A DNA stretch of 64,000 bases from G965250275 sp965250275 (GCA_965250275.1 OZ252297.1:248001-312000); one strand, 5' to 3'. Numbered from the stretch's first letter, positions 18,587-27,463 are shown. The notes: generated by a model not told the origin, from the sequence alone. Numbers and translations are program-made.

Positions 18587-19396
18587 TCACGCCGCAATCG
18601 GCGCATAGCGCGCTGCTAACTCTTCCGCCAAGGCGCGATACGCTTCTGCGCCTCGGGAGTCCGGGTCATACGTCAGAACGGGAACCGCATAGGATGGCGC
18701 CTCGCTCAACCGGACATTTCGCGGGATCACTGTGCGAAACACCAGATCTCCAAGATTGTCCCGCGCGTCCTGTTCTACCTGTTGCGACAGGTTGTTTCGG
18801 CGATCGTACATCGTCAGCAAGACACCTTCGATCCGAAGGTCCGGATTAGCCGTTTGCCGTACTTCTCGCAATGTCAGCATCAGCTGCGACAGCCCTTCGA
18901 GTGCGAAAAATTCACTTTGGAGTGGGACAAGCACCGAATGCGCGGCCACCATTGCGTTCACGGTCAAAAGGCTCAGCGAGGGCGGACAATCGATCAAGAT
19001 GAAGTCCCACCGAAACTGGTCCATAGCGGTCTGCCGCAGTGCATCGTGCAAAAGAAAGCTGCGTTTTTCGTTAGAAATCAGCTCAATATCGGCAGAGCTG
19101 AGGTCAACCGTCGCGGGAATGATCGAGAGGCGCTCCTGGCTGGTTTTTTGAATCACATCCGTCAGTGGCACTTCGTCCACCAGCAAGTCATAGGTGGTCA
19201 GCTGTCTTTTGTCCGCGCCAATGCCCAGCCCCGTTGAAGCGTTGCCTTGGGGATCAAGATCAACCACCAGGACCCGCGCACCTCTTTCTGCCAACGCGGC
19301 TGCCAGATTGATCGACGTGGTCGTTTTGCCAACGCCGCCTTTCTGATTGGCCACTGCAATGATGCGTGGTCCCGGCGGTCGGGATAGATCAGACAC
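18587..19396 (-). CDS. parA: chromosome partitioning ATPase ParA
   Basis: A 269-residue Walker-type ATPase that positions ParB-parS complexes during segregation. The deviant Walker A motif KGGVGKTT is at residues 19-26, with LVVDLDPQGNAS and ILIDCPPSLSLLTVNA (Walker B) following. The GTG at 19396 has GGAG six bases upstream; a TTG at 19402 would add two residues. The gene starts within the last eight bases of rsmG, so translation is coupled along mnmG-rsmG-parA-parB. Confidence 0.97.
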   Translation of the reverse strand: MSDLSRPPGPRIIAVANQKGGVGKTTTSINLAAALAERGARVLVVDLDPQGNASTGLGIGADKRQLTTYDLLVDEVPLTDVIQKTSQERLSIIPATVDLSSADIELISNEKRSFLLHDALRQTAMDQFRWDFILIDCPPSLSLLTVNAMVAAHSVLVPLQSEFFALEGLSQLMLTLREVRQTANPDLRIEGVLLTMYDRRNNLSQQVEQDARDNLGDLVFRTVIPRNVRLSEAPSYAVPVLTYDPDSRGAEAYRALAEELAARYAPIAA

Positions 19397-20012
19397 GCGC
19401 AACTCCTTCGATCTTCAGGACGGCAGACCCCTCGCGAGTCTCGCTGTCCGTGGCCTCACAATCAAAGTGCCAGATTTTCCGAGCGTCTTCGACCTCTTTT
19501 CGCCACGTCTCGCCTTTTTGGAAGAGCCCGGTGCTCTTGCTATGTCCATGACGCTCAAAATACTCCAGCAAAACTGACAAAGGCGCGAGGGCGCGTGCGG
19601 ACAGGATGTCCGCGGCCTGTGGTTCGGCTATTTCTATCCTTTCGTTCAAAACCTTGAAGCCAACGCGTGTTTCGCGGGCTACGGCGCGCAAAAAAGCGGC
19701 TTTCCTTTGATCGCTTTCGATCAATGTCACTGCCATGCCGGGCGCCTTTTCAGCGGCAGCAATGGCAACAACTGCACCAGGCAATCCGCCACCGCTGCCC
19801 ATGTCCGCCCAAGTCGTTGAAACGGGCGCTACGTCCAAAACCTGCAGTGAATCGATGATGTGACGCCCCCAAAGCTCTGACACCGTGGAAGGCGCAACCA
19901 AATTGATGCTTTTCGTCCACTTCTTCAAAAGCGAAGCGAAGATGTCCAGCCGCTCGAGTGTTTCACGTGAAACATTCTTAGCTGCACGGTCCCGCCAGTG
20001 CTGATCGCTCAT
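19389..20012 (-). CDS. rsmG: 16S rRNA (guanine-N7) methyltransferase RsmG
   Basis: A 207-residue SAM-dependent enzyme that methylates G527 of 16S rRNA. The NVSRETLERLDIFASLLKKW start is typical of the family, and the SAM-binding glycine loop DMGSGGGLPGAVVAI lies near residue 72. Codons 13-18 (NVSRET) are written by a perfect parS palindrome (19959-19974), so the sequence serves protein and segregation at once. ATG overlaps the mnmG stop in ATGA. Confidence 0.96.
   Translation of the reverse strand: MSDQHWRDRAAKNVSRETLERLDIFASLLKKWTKSINLVAPSTVSELWGRHIIDSLQVLDVAPVSTTWADMGSGGGLPGAVVAIAAAEKAPGMAVTLIESDQRKAAFLRAVARETRVGFKVLNERIEIAEPQAADILSARALAPLSVLLEYFERHGHSKSTGLFQKGETWRKEVEDARKIWHFDCEATDSETREGSAVLKIEGVARV
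19959..19974. other. parS: parS centromere site (in rsmG)
   Basis: A second perfect TGTTTCACGTGAAACA palindrome, inside the rsmG coding region where it writes part of the conserved NVSRET peptide. It is 1.9 kb from the first site and 1.4 kb from parB. Clusters of two or more parS near the origin are usual in alphaproteobacteria. Confidence 0.93.
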
Positions 20013-21886
20013 GCTCTCGCCAGTCGTTCGGCACGCCGCAACCGCGCCAACAGCAACGTCAAAGCCGCCGGTGTCATTCCATCGATCTTTGACGCTGCGG
20101 CTATGGTTTCGGGCCGAGCTGCCATCAATTTGCTTTTGATCTCACTCGACAACCCATTTACCGCGGCAAAATCGAAGTCCTGCGGGATGGCATGCTGTTC
20201 GTCGCGTTTCAACGCGGCGATATCCGCCTTCTGCCGTTCGATATAGTTGGCGTATAGCGCATCGCGCTCCAATTGCCGGCGTGTTGGCAGGTCGATCGAC
20301 GAAAAGTCATCATTCAAGGGCAACAGGTCTTCGAAATTCACGTCTGGAAACGCCAGCACATCAAAACCAGTCCTTCGGTTGCCATCTTGGCTCACGGGAA
20401 TTCCGGCACCCGCGAGCTGGGTTGGAGAATAATCGTCAGCGGTGAGCAAATTGCGGCCTGCATCAAGACGATCCATCTTCTTTTGAAATGCACGCTGGCG
20501 CGCATCTCCAACGCATCCCGCCTCGATACCCATGGGCGTGAGGCGTTGATCTGCATTATCCGCGCGCAAAGACAGCCGGAATTCCGCACGCGAAGTGAAC
20601 ATGCGATAGGGCTCCGTGACCCCTCGCGTCGTGAGATCATCAATCATCACGCCGATGTAACTGTCGGAACGGCTGAACCGAACGCCTTCAAGCCCCAGCG
20701 CGGCATGAGCCGCGTTCAACCCAGCGACCATGCCCTGGGCAGCGGCTTCTTCGTATCCGGTTGTTCCATTGATCTGCCCAGCGAAGTAGAGGCCGGGGAC
20801 ATCGCGCAATGATAAATCGGCCTTCAGCGCGCGTGGATCGACGTAGTCGTATTCAATGGCGTAGCCAGGCTGCAAGATTTTGACGTTTTCGAGCCCGCGG
20901 ATGGAGCGGACATAGTCGAGCTGCACATCCTCAGGCAACGACGTTGAGATCCCATTTGGATAAATCGTTGAATCGCTGAGTCCCTCTGGCTCCAGAAAGA
21001 TCTGATGGGATTCCTTATCGGCAAAGCGCACGATCTTGTCTTCGATCGACGGACAATACCGAGGCCCGACGCCTTCGATGTGCCCTCCGTACATTGCCGA
21101 CCTGTTCAGGTTTTTCGCGATGATGTCGTGCGTCCGAGCATTTGTATGCGTGATCCCGCAGGACACCTGTGGGGCAGACACGCCATCAGACAGGAACGAG
21201 AAAAGAGTAGGATCATCGTCGCCGGGCTGCATTTCCAGCCCGTCCCATACGATCGTGTTGCCATCCAGGCGGGGTGGTGTGCCCGTTTTGAGGCGGCCCA
21301 TGGCCAAGCCGAATCCATCCAGCTGCTCTGCGAGCTTGACAGAGGGTTTGTCGCCCATCCGCCCCCCGGGACGTTGAACGTCACCGATATGAATAATCCC
21401 GCGCAGGAAGGTTCCCGCCGTGAGGATCACCTTGTGGGATGTGAGTTCAGAACCATCCGCCAGAACCACGCCACACACGGTGTCCCCATCGAACATCAAC
21501 CCCGCGACTTCGCCGACAACAATCTGAAGGTTTTCTTGTTGCTGGGTCGCCGCCAACATTGCGGAGCGATACCGTTCCCGGTCGGCCTGTGCACGTGGGC
21601 CTTGTACAGCAGGTCCCTTTCGCCGGTTGAGAAGCCGGAACTGTATTCCAGCGATATCGGCGACGCGCCCCATTACCCCATCGAGTGCGTCAATTTCCCG
21701 GACCAGGTGCCCTTTCCCAAGACCCCCAATGGCGGGGTTACAGGACATCACGCCAATCCCTTCGAGCTTCAGGGTCACCAGGGCTGTGCGCGCGCCTACT
21801 CGCGCCGCAGCATGTGCCGCTTCGGCGCCGGCATGGCCGCCACCAATGACAATCACATCGAAGTCCGATTGTTTCACGTGAAACAC
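20009..21886 (-). CDS. mnmG: tRNA U34 carboxymethylaminomethyl modification enzyme MnmG (GidA)
   Basis: An FAD-dependent enzyme that works with MnmE to modify the wobble uridine of several tRNAs. From the GTG at 21886 (ATAGGA just upstream) it has 625 residues beginning MFHVKQSDFDVIVIGGGHAG; the GGGHAG loop near residue 15 binds FAD, and CNPAIGGLGKGHLVREIDALDG is a MnmG signature. The C-terminal MnmE/tRNA-binding domain is intact (SKIDGMTPAALTLLL). The start codon lies inside a parS palindrome (21870-21885). It is three bases from the mnmE stop. Confidence 0.97.
   Translation of the reverse strand: MFHVKQSDFDVIVIGGGHAGAEAAHAAARVGARTALVTLKLEGIGVMSCNPAIGGLGKGHLVREIDALDGVMGRVADIAGIQFRLLNRRKGPAVQGPRAQADRERYRSAMLAATQQQENLQIVVGEVAGLMFDGDTVCGVVLADGSELTSHKVILTAGTFLRGIIHIGDVQRPGGRMGDKPSVKLAEQLDGFGLAMGRLKTGTPPRLDGNTIVWDGLEMQPGDDDPTLFSFLSDGVSAPQVSCGITHTNARTHDIIAKNLNRSAMYGGHIEGVGPRYCPSIEDKIVRFADKESHQIFLEPEGLSDSTIYPNGISTSLPEDVQLDYVRSIRGLENVKILQPGYAIEYDYVDPRALKADLSLRDVPGLYFAGQINGTTGYEEAAAQGMVAGLNAAHAALGLEGVRFSRSDSYIGVMIDDLTTRGVTEPYRMFTSRAEFRLSLRADNADQRLTPMGIEAGCVGDARQRAFQKKMDRLDAGRNLLTADDYSPTQLAGAGIPVSQDGNRRTGFDVLAFPDVNFEDLLPLNDDFSSIDLPTRRQLERDALYANYIERQKADIAALKRDEQHAIPQDFDFAAVNGLSSEIKSKLMAARPETIAAASKIDGMTPAALTLLLARLRRAERLARA
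21870..21885. other. parS: parS centromere site (in mnmG start)
   Basis: The 16-bp sequence TGTTTCACGTGAAACA is a perfect palindrome identical to the conserved bacterial parS consensus that ParB recognises. It overlaps the GTG start codon and first five codons of mnmG, 3.2 kb from the candidate origin and 3.3 kb from parB. The location next to parAB supports it as a genuine ParB loading site. Confidence 0.93.
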
Positions 21887-21888
21887 TC

Positions 21889-23175
21889 CTATTTCCCGAG
21901 GCAAAAGCTCGAAAAAATCTCGTCCAATAGGTTCTCAACATCGACACGCCCGACCAACGATTCGAGTGCGCGTACCGACGTTCGAATTTCCTCAGCCGCT
22001 ATATCATATAGGTCAGGTCCCTTGGAAAGAGCGCTCAACGCCGCCTGCAGCGCAACTCTCGCCCGCTCCATAGCTGCACGGTGCCGCTCACGAGTCGCCA
22101 GACCAGCAGACCGGACACGACCGCGCAGGCGTTGCCCGATCAATGCCGTCAACTCATCAAGCCCTTCCCCGGATAAACCGGAGACGCCAAGCCCCTCTCC
22201 CTTTGACAGGTCTGCCTTCGGTCGGGCCAGGATATCCCCCTCGTTGATCTGCACATCCAGGTCTTCATCCGGATTGACCAAAAACACACGCAAGTCTGCG
22301 GCCGCGGCGCGATCTCTTGCGCGCGCGATACCCATACCTTCGACTTCGTCGTCGGCCTCGCGCAGTCCTGCTGTATCCAACAACGTAACCGGGAGACCAT
22401 CAACGTCCATCCGAACCTCGATCACATCCCGCGTCGTTCCGGCATGAGAAGAGGTCAGCGCTGCCTCCCGCCCTGCCAGGGCATTTAGCAACGTCGATTT
22501 ACCGGCATTTGGTGCGCCCACAATGGCCACCTCGAAACCACTTCGCACACGCTCGGCCACAACGCTCCCAGCCACTTCAATGCCCAGTTCCCGATCAACG
22601 TCGGTCAAAAGCTCGAAGACTTCTGGGGTCACATCGACCGGCACTTCTTCGTCTGCGAAGTCAATGGTTGCTTCGATCAGCGCAGCCGCACGGATCAGCT
22701 TGGTTCGCCAGTCGTGCGCCAATTCCCCAAGCTTGCCCGCAAACGTCTTTTGCGCCTGCTGCCTTTGCGCTTCGGTTTCAGAGTCGATCAGGTCTGCCAG
22801 GCCCTCAACTTGGGTCAGATCGAGTTTGCCGTTTTCCAACGCCCTGCGTGTGAATTCACCTGGCTCCGCCAGTCGAAGCCCATCTATCGCAGCGAGTTCG
22901 CGCAATACTGCAGCGACAACCGCCATACTCCCATGCAAGTGCAGCTCGATGACGTCCTCTCCAGTGAAGCTCTCAGGCGCAATGAAGGACAACACCAATG
23001 CTTGGTCCAGCAAGTCTCCACCAGCGGCAAAGACATTTGCGATCTTCAGCCCTCTGGCAGGAAAGTCTTTTTTTGTCAGATACTTAGCAGCATTCCGCGC
23101 ATGGGCACCGGATATCCGGACAACCGCAATGCCTGCTTTGCCTTCCGCTGTTGCCAACGCAAAGATTGTATCCAC
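21889..23175 (-). CDS. mnmE: tRNA modification GTPase MnmE (TrmE)
   Basis: A 428-residue GTPase that partners MnmG in xnm5U34 synthesis. The N-terminal tetrahydrofolate-binding domain begins TIFALATAEGKAGIAVVRISG. The central G domain carries GAPNAGKSTLLNAL (P-loop), AGTTRDVIEV and DTAGLRE. The C-terminal CLGK tetrapeptide corresponds to the catalytic C(I/L)GK motif, so the enzyme should be active. The start is a GTG at 23175, 23 bases downstream of the rho stop. Confidence 0.96.
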   Translation of the reverse strand: MDTIFALATAEGKAGIAVVRISGAHARNAAKYLTKKDFPARGLKIANVFAAGGDLLDQALVLSFIAPESFTGEDVIELHLHGSMAVVAAVLRELAAIDGLRLAEPGEFTRRALENGKLDLTQVEGLADLIDSETEAQRQQAQKTFAGKLGELAHDWRTKLIRAAALIEATIDFADEEVPVDVTPEVFELLTDVDRELGIEVAGSVVAERVRSGFEVAIVGAPNAGKSTLLNALAGREAALTSSHAGTTRDVIEVRMDVDGLPVTLLDTAGLREADDEVEGMGIARARDRAAAADLRVFLVNPDEDLDVQINEGDILARPKADLSKGEGLGVSGLSGEGLDELTALIGQRLRGRVRSAGLATRERHRAAMERARVALQAALSALSKGPDLYDIAAEEIRTSVRALESLVGRVDVENLLDEIFSSFCLGK

Positions 23176-23198
23176 ATCACCCTCCGCCCATGTCCGCG

Positions 23199-24470
23199 TC
23201 AGGTGTTCATGGAGTCAAAGAACTCTGCGTTGGTCTTGGTCTGTTTCAGCTTGGAAATCAGGAACTCAATCGCATCCGTGGTGCCCATCGGGTTCAGGAT
23301 CCGACGCAGCACAAACGTTTTCTGCAGATCAATCTTGTCGATGAGCAGGTCTTCTTTCCGCGTGCCGGATTTGAGAATATCGATCGCCGGGAAGACGCGT
23401 TTGTCCGCAATCTTGCGATCCAGGACGATTTCCGAGTTACCGGTACCTTTGAACTCTTCAAAGATCACTTCATCCATGCGGCTGCCTGTATCGATCAGGG
23501 CGGTTGCGATAATGGTCAGCGACCCACCCTCTTCGATGTTGCGTGCTGCGCCAAAGAACCTCTTTGGCCGCTGCAGCGCATTGGCGTCCACACCGCCGGT
23601 CAAAACCTTGCCGGAGGATGGAACAACCGTGTTAAACGCCCGGCCCAAACGCGTGATTGAGTCGAGCAGAATGACAACATCCCGCTTGTGTTCAACAAGG
23701 CGCTTTGCCTTTTCAATGACCATTTCGCTGACCGCTACGTGACGTGTCGCCGGCTCGTCAAAGGTCGAAGACACAACCTCTCCTTTGACAGAGCGTTGCA
23801 TGTCCGTGACTTCCTCGGGGCGCTCGTCGATCAGCAAAACGATCAAGTAGCATTCGGGGTGATTTTTCTCGATGCTGTTCGCAATGTTCTGCAGAATCAC
23901 GGTCTTACCGGTTCTGGGCGGCGCCACGATCAAAGACCGCTGACCTTTGCCGATCGGCGCCACCAGATCGATGATGCGGGCAGATCGATCCTTTACCGTT
24001 GGATCATCCAGTTCCATCTTCAACCGCTCATCAGGATAGAGCGGCGTCAGGTTGTCAAAGGCGATCTTGTGTCGTGCCTTTTCGGGATCTTCGAAGTTGA
24101 TTTTCGTGGCATTGGTCAGAGCAAAGTAGCGCTCGTTATCGTTCGGCGCCTTGATCAGTCCTTCGATCGTGTCGCCTGTGCGAAGCGAATACTGGCGGAT
24201 CATGTCCGGCGAAACATAGATATCATCAGGACCTGGCAGATAATTCGCTTCTGGCGAGCGCAGAAATCCGAAGCCATCTTGCAGAACTTCGAGCACCCCG
24301 TCCCCGGAAATCTGCCATCCTTCATCTGCCCTTTCGCGCAGGATCTGGAACATCATTTCGCCTTTGCGCATCGTCGAGGCGTTTTCGATCTCCAGGTCCT
24401 CCGCCATCGACAGAAGATCTTTGGGGCTTTTGGCCTTCAAGTCGGCCAGATTCAGAGATTCAGTGCTCAT
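23199..24470 (-). CDS. rho: transcription termination factor Rho
   Basis: A 423-residue hexameric RNA helicase. From the ATG at 24470 it starts MSTESLNLADLKAKSPKDLL; an open frame to 24533 is not expected to be used. The RNA-binding OSB fold contains GFGFLRS and YVSPDMIRQYSLRTGD. The ATPase core has Walker A APPRTGKT, the LIDERPEEVTDM segment and VILLDSITRLGRAFN, and the C-terminal SGTRKEDLL region is present. Length is normal and no insert is seen. The clustering with mnmE and hemJ near the predicted origin is a conserved alphaproteobacterial arrangement. Confidence 0.97.
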   Translation of the reverse strand: MSTESLNLADLKAKSPKDLLSMAEDLEIENASTMRKGEMMFQILRERADEGWQISGDGVLEVLQDGFGFLRSPEANYLPGPDDIYVSPDMIRQYSLRTGDTIEGLIKAPNDNERYFALTNATKINFEDPEKARHKIAFDNLTPLYPDERLKMELDDPTVKDRSARIIDLVAPIGKGQRSLIVAPPRTGKTVILQNIANSIEKNHPECYLIVLLIDERPEEVTDMQRSVKGEVVSSTFDEPATRHVAVSEMVIEKAKRLVEHKRDVVILLDSITRLGRAFNTVVPSSGKVLTGGVDANALQRPKRFFGAARNIEEGGSLTIIATALIDTGSRMDEVIFEEFKGTGNSEIVLDRKIADKRVFPAIDILKSGTRKEDLLIDKIDLQKTFVLRRILNPMGTTDAIEFLISKLKQTKTNAEFFDSMNT

Positions 24471-24591
24471 TAGATAAACCTTCGCGCATTCCATTTTTGG
24501 AGCGCTTGAAAAAATGTCATTTGGAAGACACATCGCCCGGACGGGCGCGTGGCGTTTAGATAGTCAAGCCATATCTGACTGTCAATTGGCT

Positions 24592-25041
24592 TCAGAATTT
24601 GACCACGACGGAGAGCACAATCACCACCATCAGAACTGTTGGAACCTCGTTCATCATTCTGAACTGGCGTCCGGTCATGACGTTCTTTCCGGCAAGAAAG
24701 TCTTTCCTGCGCAGCGCCAGCCAATGGTGAAACCAAGTCATTGCCAATACAGCACCTGCCTTGGTCCATGGCCAGACCATCGACCAATCAACCAGCCCCG
24801 GGGTGAAGACGAGCGCCAAGCCGAACACCCATGTGGCAATCATGGCCGGATTCATGATCACACGAAGAAGCTTCAGCTCCATTGTCTCAAACAGAGAGCC
24901 GATAGTTTCACCAGCATCAGAGTGTTCGGCATGATAGACAAAGAGGCGGGGCAAGTAGAACAGCCCAGCCATCCATGCGATCACCGACATGATGTGCAGG
25001 GCTTTGGTCCAAGGATAGAGGGAGCTAAGGAAATCTGACAT
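24592..25041 (-). CDS. hemJ: protoporphyrinogen IX oxidase HemJ
   Basis: A 149-residue membrane protein with about four transmembrane segments. It oxidises protoporphyrinogen IX to protoporphyrin IX late in heme and bacteriochlorophyll synthesis. WTKALHIMSVIAWMAGLFYLPR at the start carries the conserved His, followed by LFVYHAEH, a Lys-Leu-Leu-Arg segment and WFHHWLA. The gene runs away from the 25.04-25.44 kb gap and is 121 bases upstream of rho. hemE and hemH, neighbours in some relatives, are absent here. Confidence 0.93.
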   Translation of the reverse strand: MSDFLSSLYPWTKALHIMSVIAWMAGLFYLPRLFVYHAEHSDAGETIGSLFETMELKLLRVIMNPAMIATWVFGLALVFTPGLVDWSMVWPWTKAGAVLAMTWFHHWLALRRKDFLAGKNVMTGRQFRMMNEVPTVLMVVIVLSVVVKF

Positions 25042-25443
25042 GACACTCTCAGAGCAACGCCAAGCCTTCCTAATAAGAATAAATATAAGAAGAAAGGATG
25101 ATGTGTTTGTAGGAGACCCGCCTGTCGTGGATTAAATGCCTATCCCGATTTCGCCCACAGGACATTTCTCGCCGCTGAGTTTTTCAGTTCAGGCTAAAGA
25201 ACCTGAAAACATATTAAATATCAAAGTATTAGCAAGAATTTCTGCAAGAAAAAGGTGTGTACAAAATGTTTGTATCATTGGCTCAGATAACCTGCACACA
25301 GGTTTGATTTGTCCTTGCTCCCTGTGATCTTTGCGGCAACAAAGCGGCGTAATTGTGGCAAAAACTGGGAAAGCTTGAACTGGCGGCGCTCTTGGATAGA
25401 AACATCCTGATCCGACACTCAGATCCACACAGGGTTTGCCCAC
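25042..25443. other. oriC: candidate chromosomal replication origin (oriC)
   Basis: A 402-base gene-free gap between hemJ (minus) and maf (plus), both reading outward. It has two conspicuously AT-rich stretches (25069-25108 and about 25196-25275), unlike the GC-rich surroundings. Degenerate DnaA-box candidates are TGTGTACAA (25256-25264) and TGTGGCAAA (25354-25362), each 8/9 to TGTGNAWAA; AGATCCACA (25421-25429), one mismatch from the Caulobacter G-box TGATCCACA; CGTGGATTA (25126-25134); and TTGCCCACA (25436-25444). In Caulobacter and relatives the origin lies between the hemE/rho side and maf-aroE-coaE-dnaQ. A 63-codon open frame inside (25136-25327) looks non-coding. Function is inferred, not shown. 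Confidence 0.65.
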
Positions 25444-26043
25444 ATGTCTCTCCCACTCGTTCTCGCATCGGGCTCAACGATCCGCCGCAGACTGCTTGAA
25501 AACGCCAATGTTCCGATCGTCGTGGAAGTTCCCCGCGTCGATGAACTCGCGACAAAAGAAGCGATGGTAGACATCGGCGCGCCAGCGCGTGATATCGCCG
25601 ATGCACTGGCGGAAATGAAGGCACGCAAAATTGCGTCGAAACAACCGGATGCGCTGGTGTTGGGGTGCGATCAGGTGCTAGTTTTCGCAGGCGAACTATT
25701 GTCCAAGCCAAAATCGCCCGAAGAAGCTGCCCTTCAGCTCCGAAAAATGCGGGGTAAACCTCACCAACTGATATCCGCTGCCGTGATCTATGATCAGGCA
25801 GAACCGGTCTGGCGGCACGTTTCAACCGTACGGTTGCAGATGCGCGAGCTTTCAGACGAGTATATCGAGGACTATGTGGCGCGGAACTGGGACAGCATCA
25901 AGGATGCCGTGGGCGGATACAAGCTAGAGGAAGAGGGCGCGCGGTTGTTTCTTCAGATACAAGGCGACTATTTTGCGGTGCTAGGGATGCCTCTGCTCGA
26001 AATCCTGAACTATTTGACGCTCAAAGGGGTGCTGACATCATGA
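25444..26043 (+). CDS. maf: Maf-family nucleotide pyrophosphatase
   Basis: A 199-residue protein of the Maf family, which hydrolyses non-canonical and canonical nucleoside triphosphates such as dTTP/UTP or m7GTP. It starts MSLPLVLASGSTIRRRLLENA, with the S-x-x-R phosphate-binding motif, and has DALVLGCDQVLVF with the catalytic Asp and SIKDAVGGYKLEEEG near the C-terminus. The exact nucleotide preference is not assigned. It is the first gene of the rightward operon beside the predicted origin and overlaps aroE by ATGA. Confidence 0.92.
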   Translation: MSLPLVLASGSTIRRRLLENANVPIVVEVPRVDELATKEAMVDIGAPARDIADALAEMKARKIASKQPDALVLGCDQVLVFAGELLSKPKSPEEAALQLRKMRGKPHQLISAAVIYDQAEPVWRHVSTVRLQMRELSDEYIEDYVARNWDSIKDAVGGYKLEEEGARLFLQIQGDYFAVLGMPLLEILNYLTLKGVLTS

Positions 26044-26873
26044 GTGACTCGCCTCCACCGCTTGCCGGAGTGATCGGATCGCCGATTGCCCATTCCCGAT
26101 CTCCGAAACTTCATCGCCACTGGCTCAATACCTACGGGATCGAAGGTCACTACATCCCGATGGATGTGGCGCAACAGGACCTGGAAGAAACCATACGATT
26201 GCTGCCTCGGTTGGGTTTTGTCGGCCTCAACGTCACGATTCCCTACAAGGAAAAGGTCATGTTGATCGCGGATATGATCACGGACCGCGCGACGCTGATT
26301 GGCGCCGCGAACACTCTCATCTTTCGCAAAGATGGGAAAATTCATGCTGACAATACAGATGGTTACGGCTTCATAGAAAACCTGCGCCAGGGCGCGCCAG
26401 ACTGGAATCCCCGTGGTGGGCCAGCGGCCATCCTTGGCGCCGGTGGTGCGGCGCGCGCAGTTGTGGCGTCACTTGCCGATGCCGGCGTTCCTGAAATCAT
26501 GATTTCCAACCGAACCCGCGTGCGCGCCGACAAGTTGAAAGAGGATTTTGGTCAAAGGCTGAAAGTCGTTGATTGGGTTCAAGCGGCGAACATGCTGGAA
26601 GACGCTACTTTGGTGGTGAACACAACCTCGCTGGGAATGGTTGGTAAACCTGAATTGCGAGTCCCATTGGACGGACTGCGCCCAGGGACGGTGGTGACCG
26701 ATCTGGTCTATGCGCCGCTGCGCACCCGATTGCTGCAGGTGGCAGAGGAACAAGGCTGCCAGACCGTCGATGGGCTGGGAATGCTGTTGCATCAGGCTGT
26801 GCCGGGCTTCGAACGATGGTTCGGAACGCGGCCCGAAGTGGACGCGACCACACGAGCGGCGGTCCTGCGGTGA
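26040..26873 (+). CDS. aroE: shikimate dehydrogenase (NADP)
   Basis: Reduces 3-dehydroshikimate to shikimate in aromatic amino acid synthesis. GVIGSPIAHSRSPKLH at residues 10-25 binds shikimate; the catalytic lysine is in VTIPYKEKV near residue 70; the NADP loop GAGGAARAVV lies near 131; and GLGMLLHQAVPGFERWFG closes the protein. At 277 residues the length is normal. The start overlaps maf (ATGA) and the stop overlaps the coaE start (GTGA). Confidence 0.96.
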   Translation: MSDSPPPLAGVIGSPIAHSRSPKLHRHWLNTYGIEGHYIPMDVAQQDLEETIRLLPRLGFVGLNVTIPYKEKVMLIADMITDRATLIGAANTLIFRKDGKIHADNTDGYGFIENLRQGAPDWNPRGGPAAILGAGGAARAVVASLADAGVPEIMISNRTRVRADKLKEDFGQRLKVVDWVQAANMLEDATLVVNTTSLGMVGKPELRVPLDGLRPGTVVTDLVYAPLRTRLLQVAEEQGCQTVDGLGMLLHQAVPGFERWFGTRPEVDATTRAAVLR

Positions 26874-27463
26874 CATTCAAGTTGGGTTTGACCGGCTCCA
26901 TCGGCATGGGCAAGAGCACCACGGCAAAGATGTTCGCCGAGCTTGGGTGCGCCATCTGGGACGCGGATGCAGCTGTGCATCGGCTCTATTCGAAAGGCGG
27001 TGCAGCGGTTTCAGCAATTGAGGCTGTATTTCCTGATGCGGTGCAGAACGGAGAGGTTTCAAGGGACGCGCTCAAGGCGCATATCGCAAAGGATTCAAAT
27101 GCCTTGGGGCAAATCGAAAGGATTGTGCATCCCCTTGTCGCGAAGGATCGTGCGAGCTTTCTGCAGAATGCGGACACCGATATTGTCGTTTTTGATGTGC
27201 CGCTCCTGTTTGAAACAGGTGGAGATTCCAAAATGGATGCGGTCGTTTGTGTTTCCGCACCGGAAGATGTTCAGCGCCGCCGCGTATTGGCGCGTGGGAC
27301 GATGACCGAGGCACAGTTTGAGACCATTCGCGAAAACCAAATGCCCGATGCAGAAAAACGCACGCGCGCCGACTATGTTGTCATCACCGATACGCTTGAG
27401 CATGCGCGCGCTCAGGTCCGTGCCATCGTCGCGGAAATCCGGAAAGAGAACGAAAATGCGTGA
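26870..27463 (+). CDS. coaE: dephospho-CoA kinase
   Basis: Catalyses the last step of coenzyme A synthesis, phosphorylating the 3'-hydroxyl of dephospho-CoA. From the GTG at 26870 it has 197 residues, starting MTFKLGLTGSIGMGKSTTAK with the P-loop at 9-17. The DADAAVHRLY segment and VFDVPLLFETG follow, both family landmarks. The longer open frame upstream lies inside aroE and is not used. The 3' end overlaps dnaQ by eight bases. Confidence 0.96.
   Translation: MTFKLGLTGSIGMGKSTTAKMFAELGCAIWDADAAVHRLYSKGGAAVSAIEAVFPDAVQNGEVSRDALKAHIAKDSNALGQIERIVHPLVAKDRASFLQNADTDIVVFDVPLLFETGGDSKMDAVVCVSAPEDVQRRRVLARGTMTEAQFETIRENQMPDAEKRTRADYVVITDTLEHARAQVRAIVAEIRKENENA

Noticed and set aside
21005..22447. 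480-codon plus-strand open frame opposite mnmG/mnmE
   Set aside because: It is the antisense shadow of two certain genes; no motif, and it runs across both.
25136..25327. 63-codon open frame in the AT-rich gap
   Set aside because: No recognisable family, no good ribosome site and composition unlike the neighbouring genes; the gap fits an origin better.
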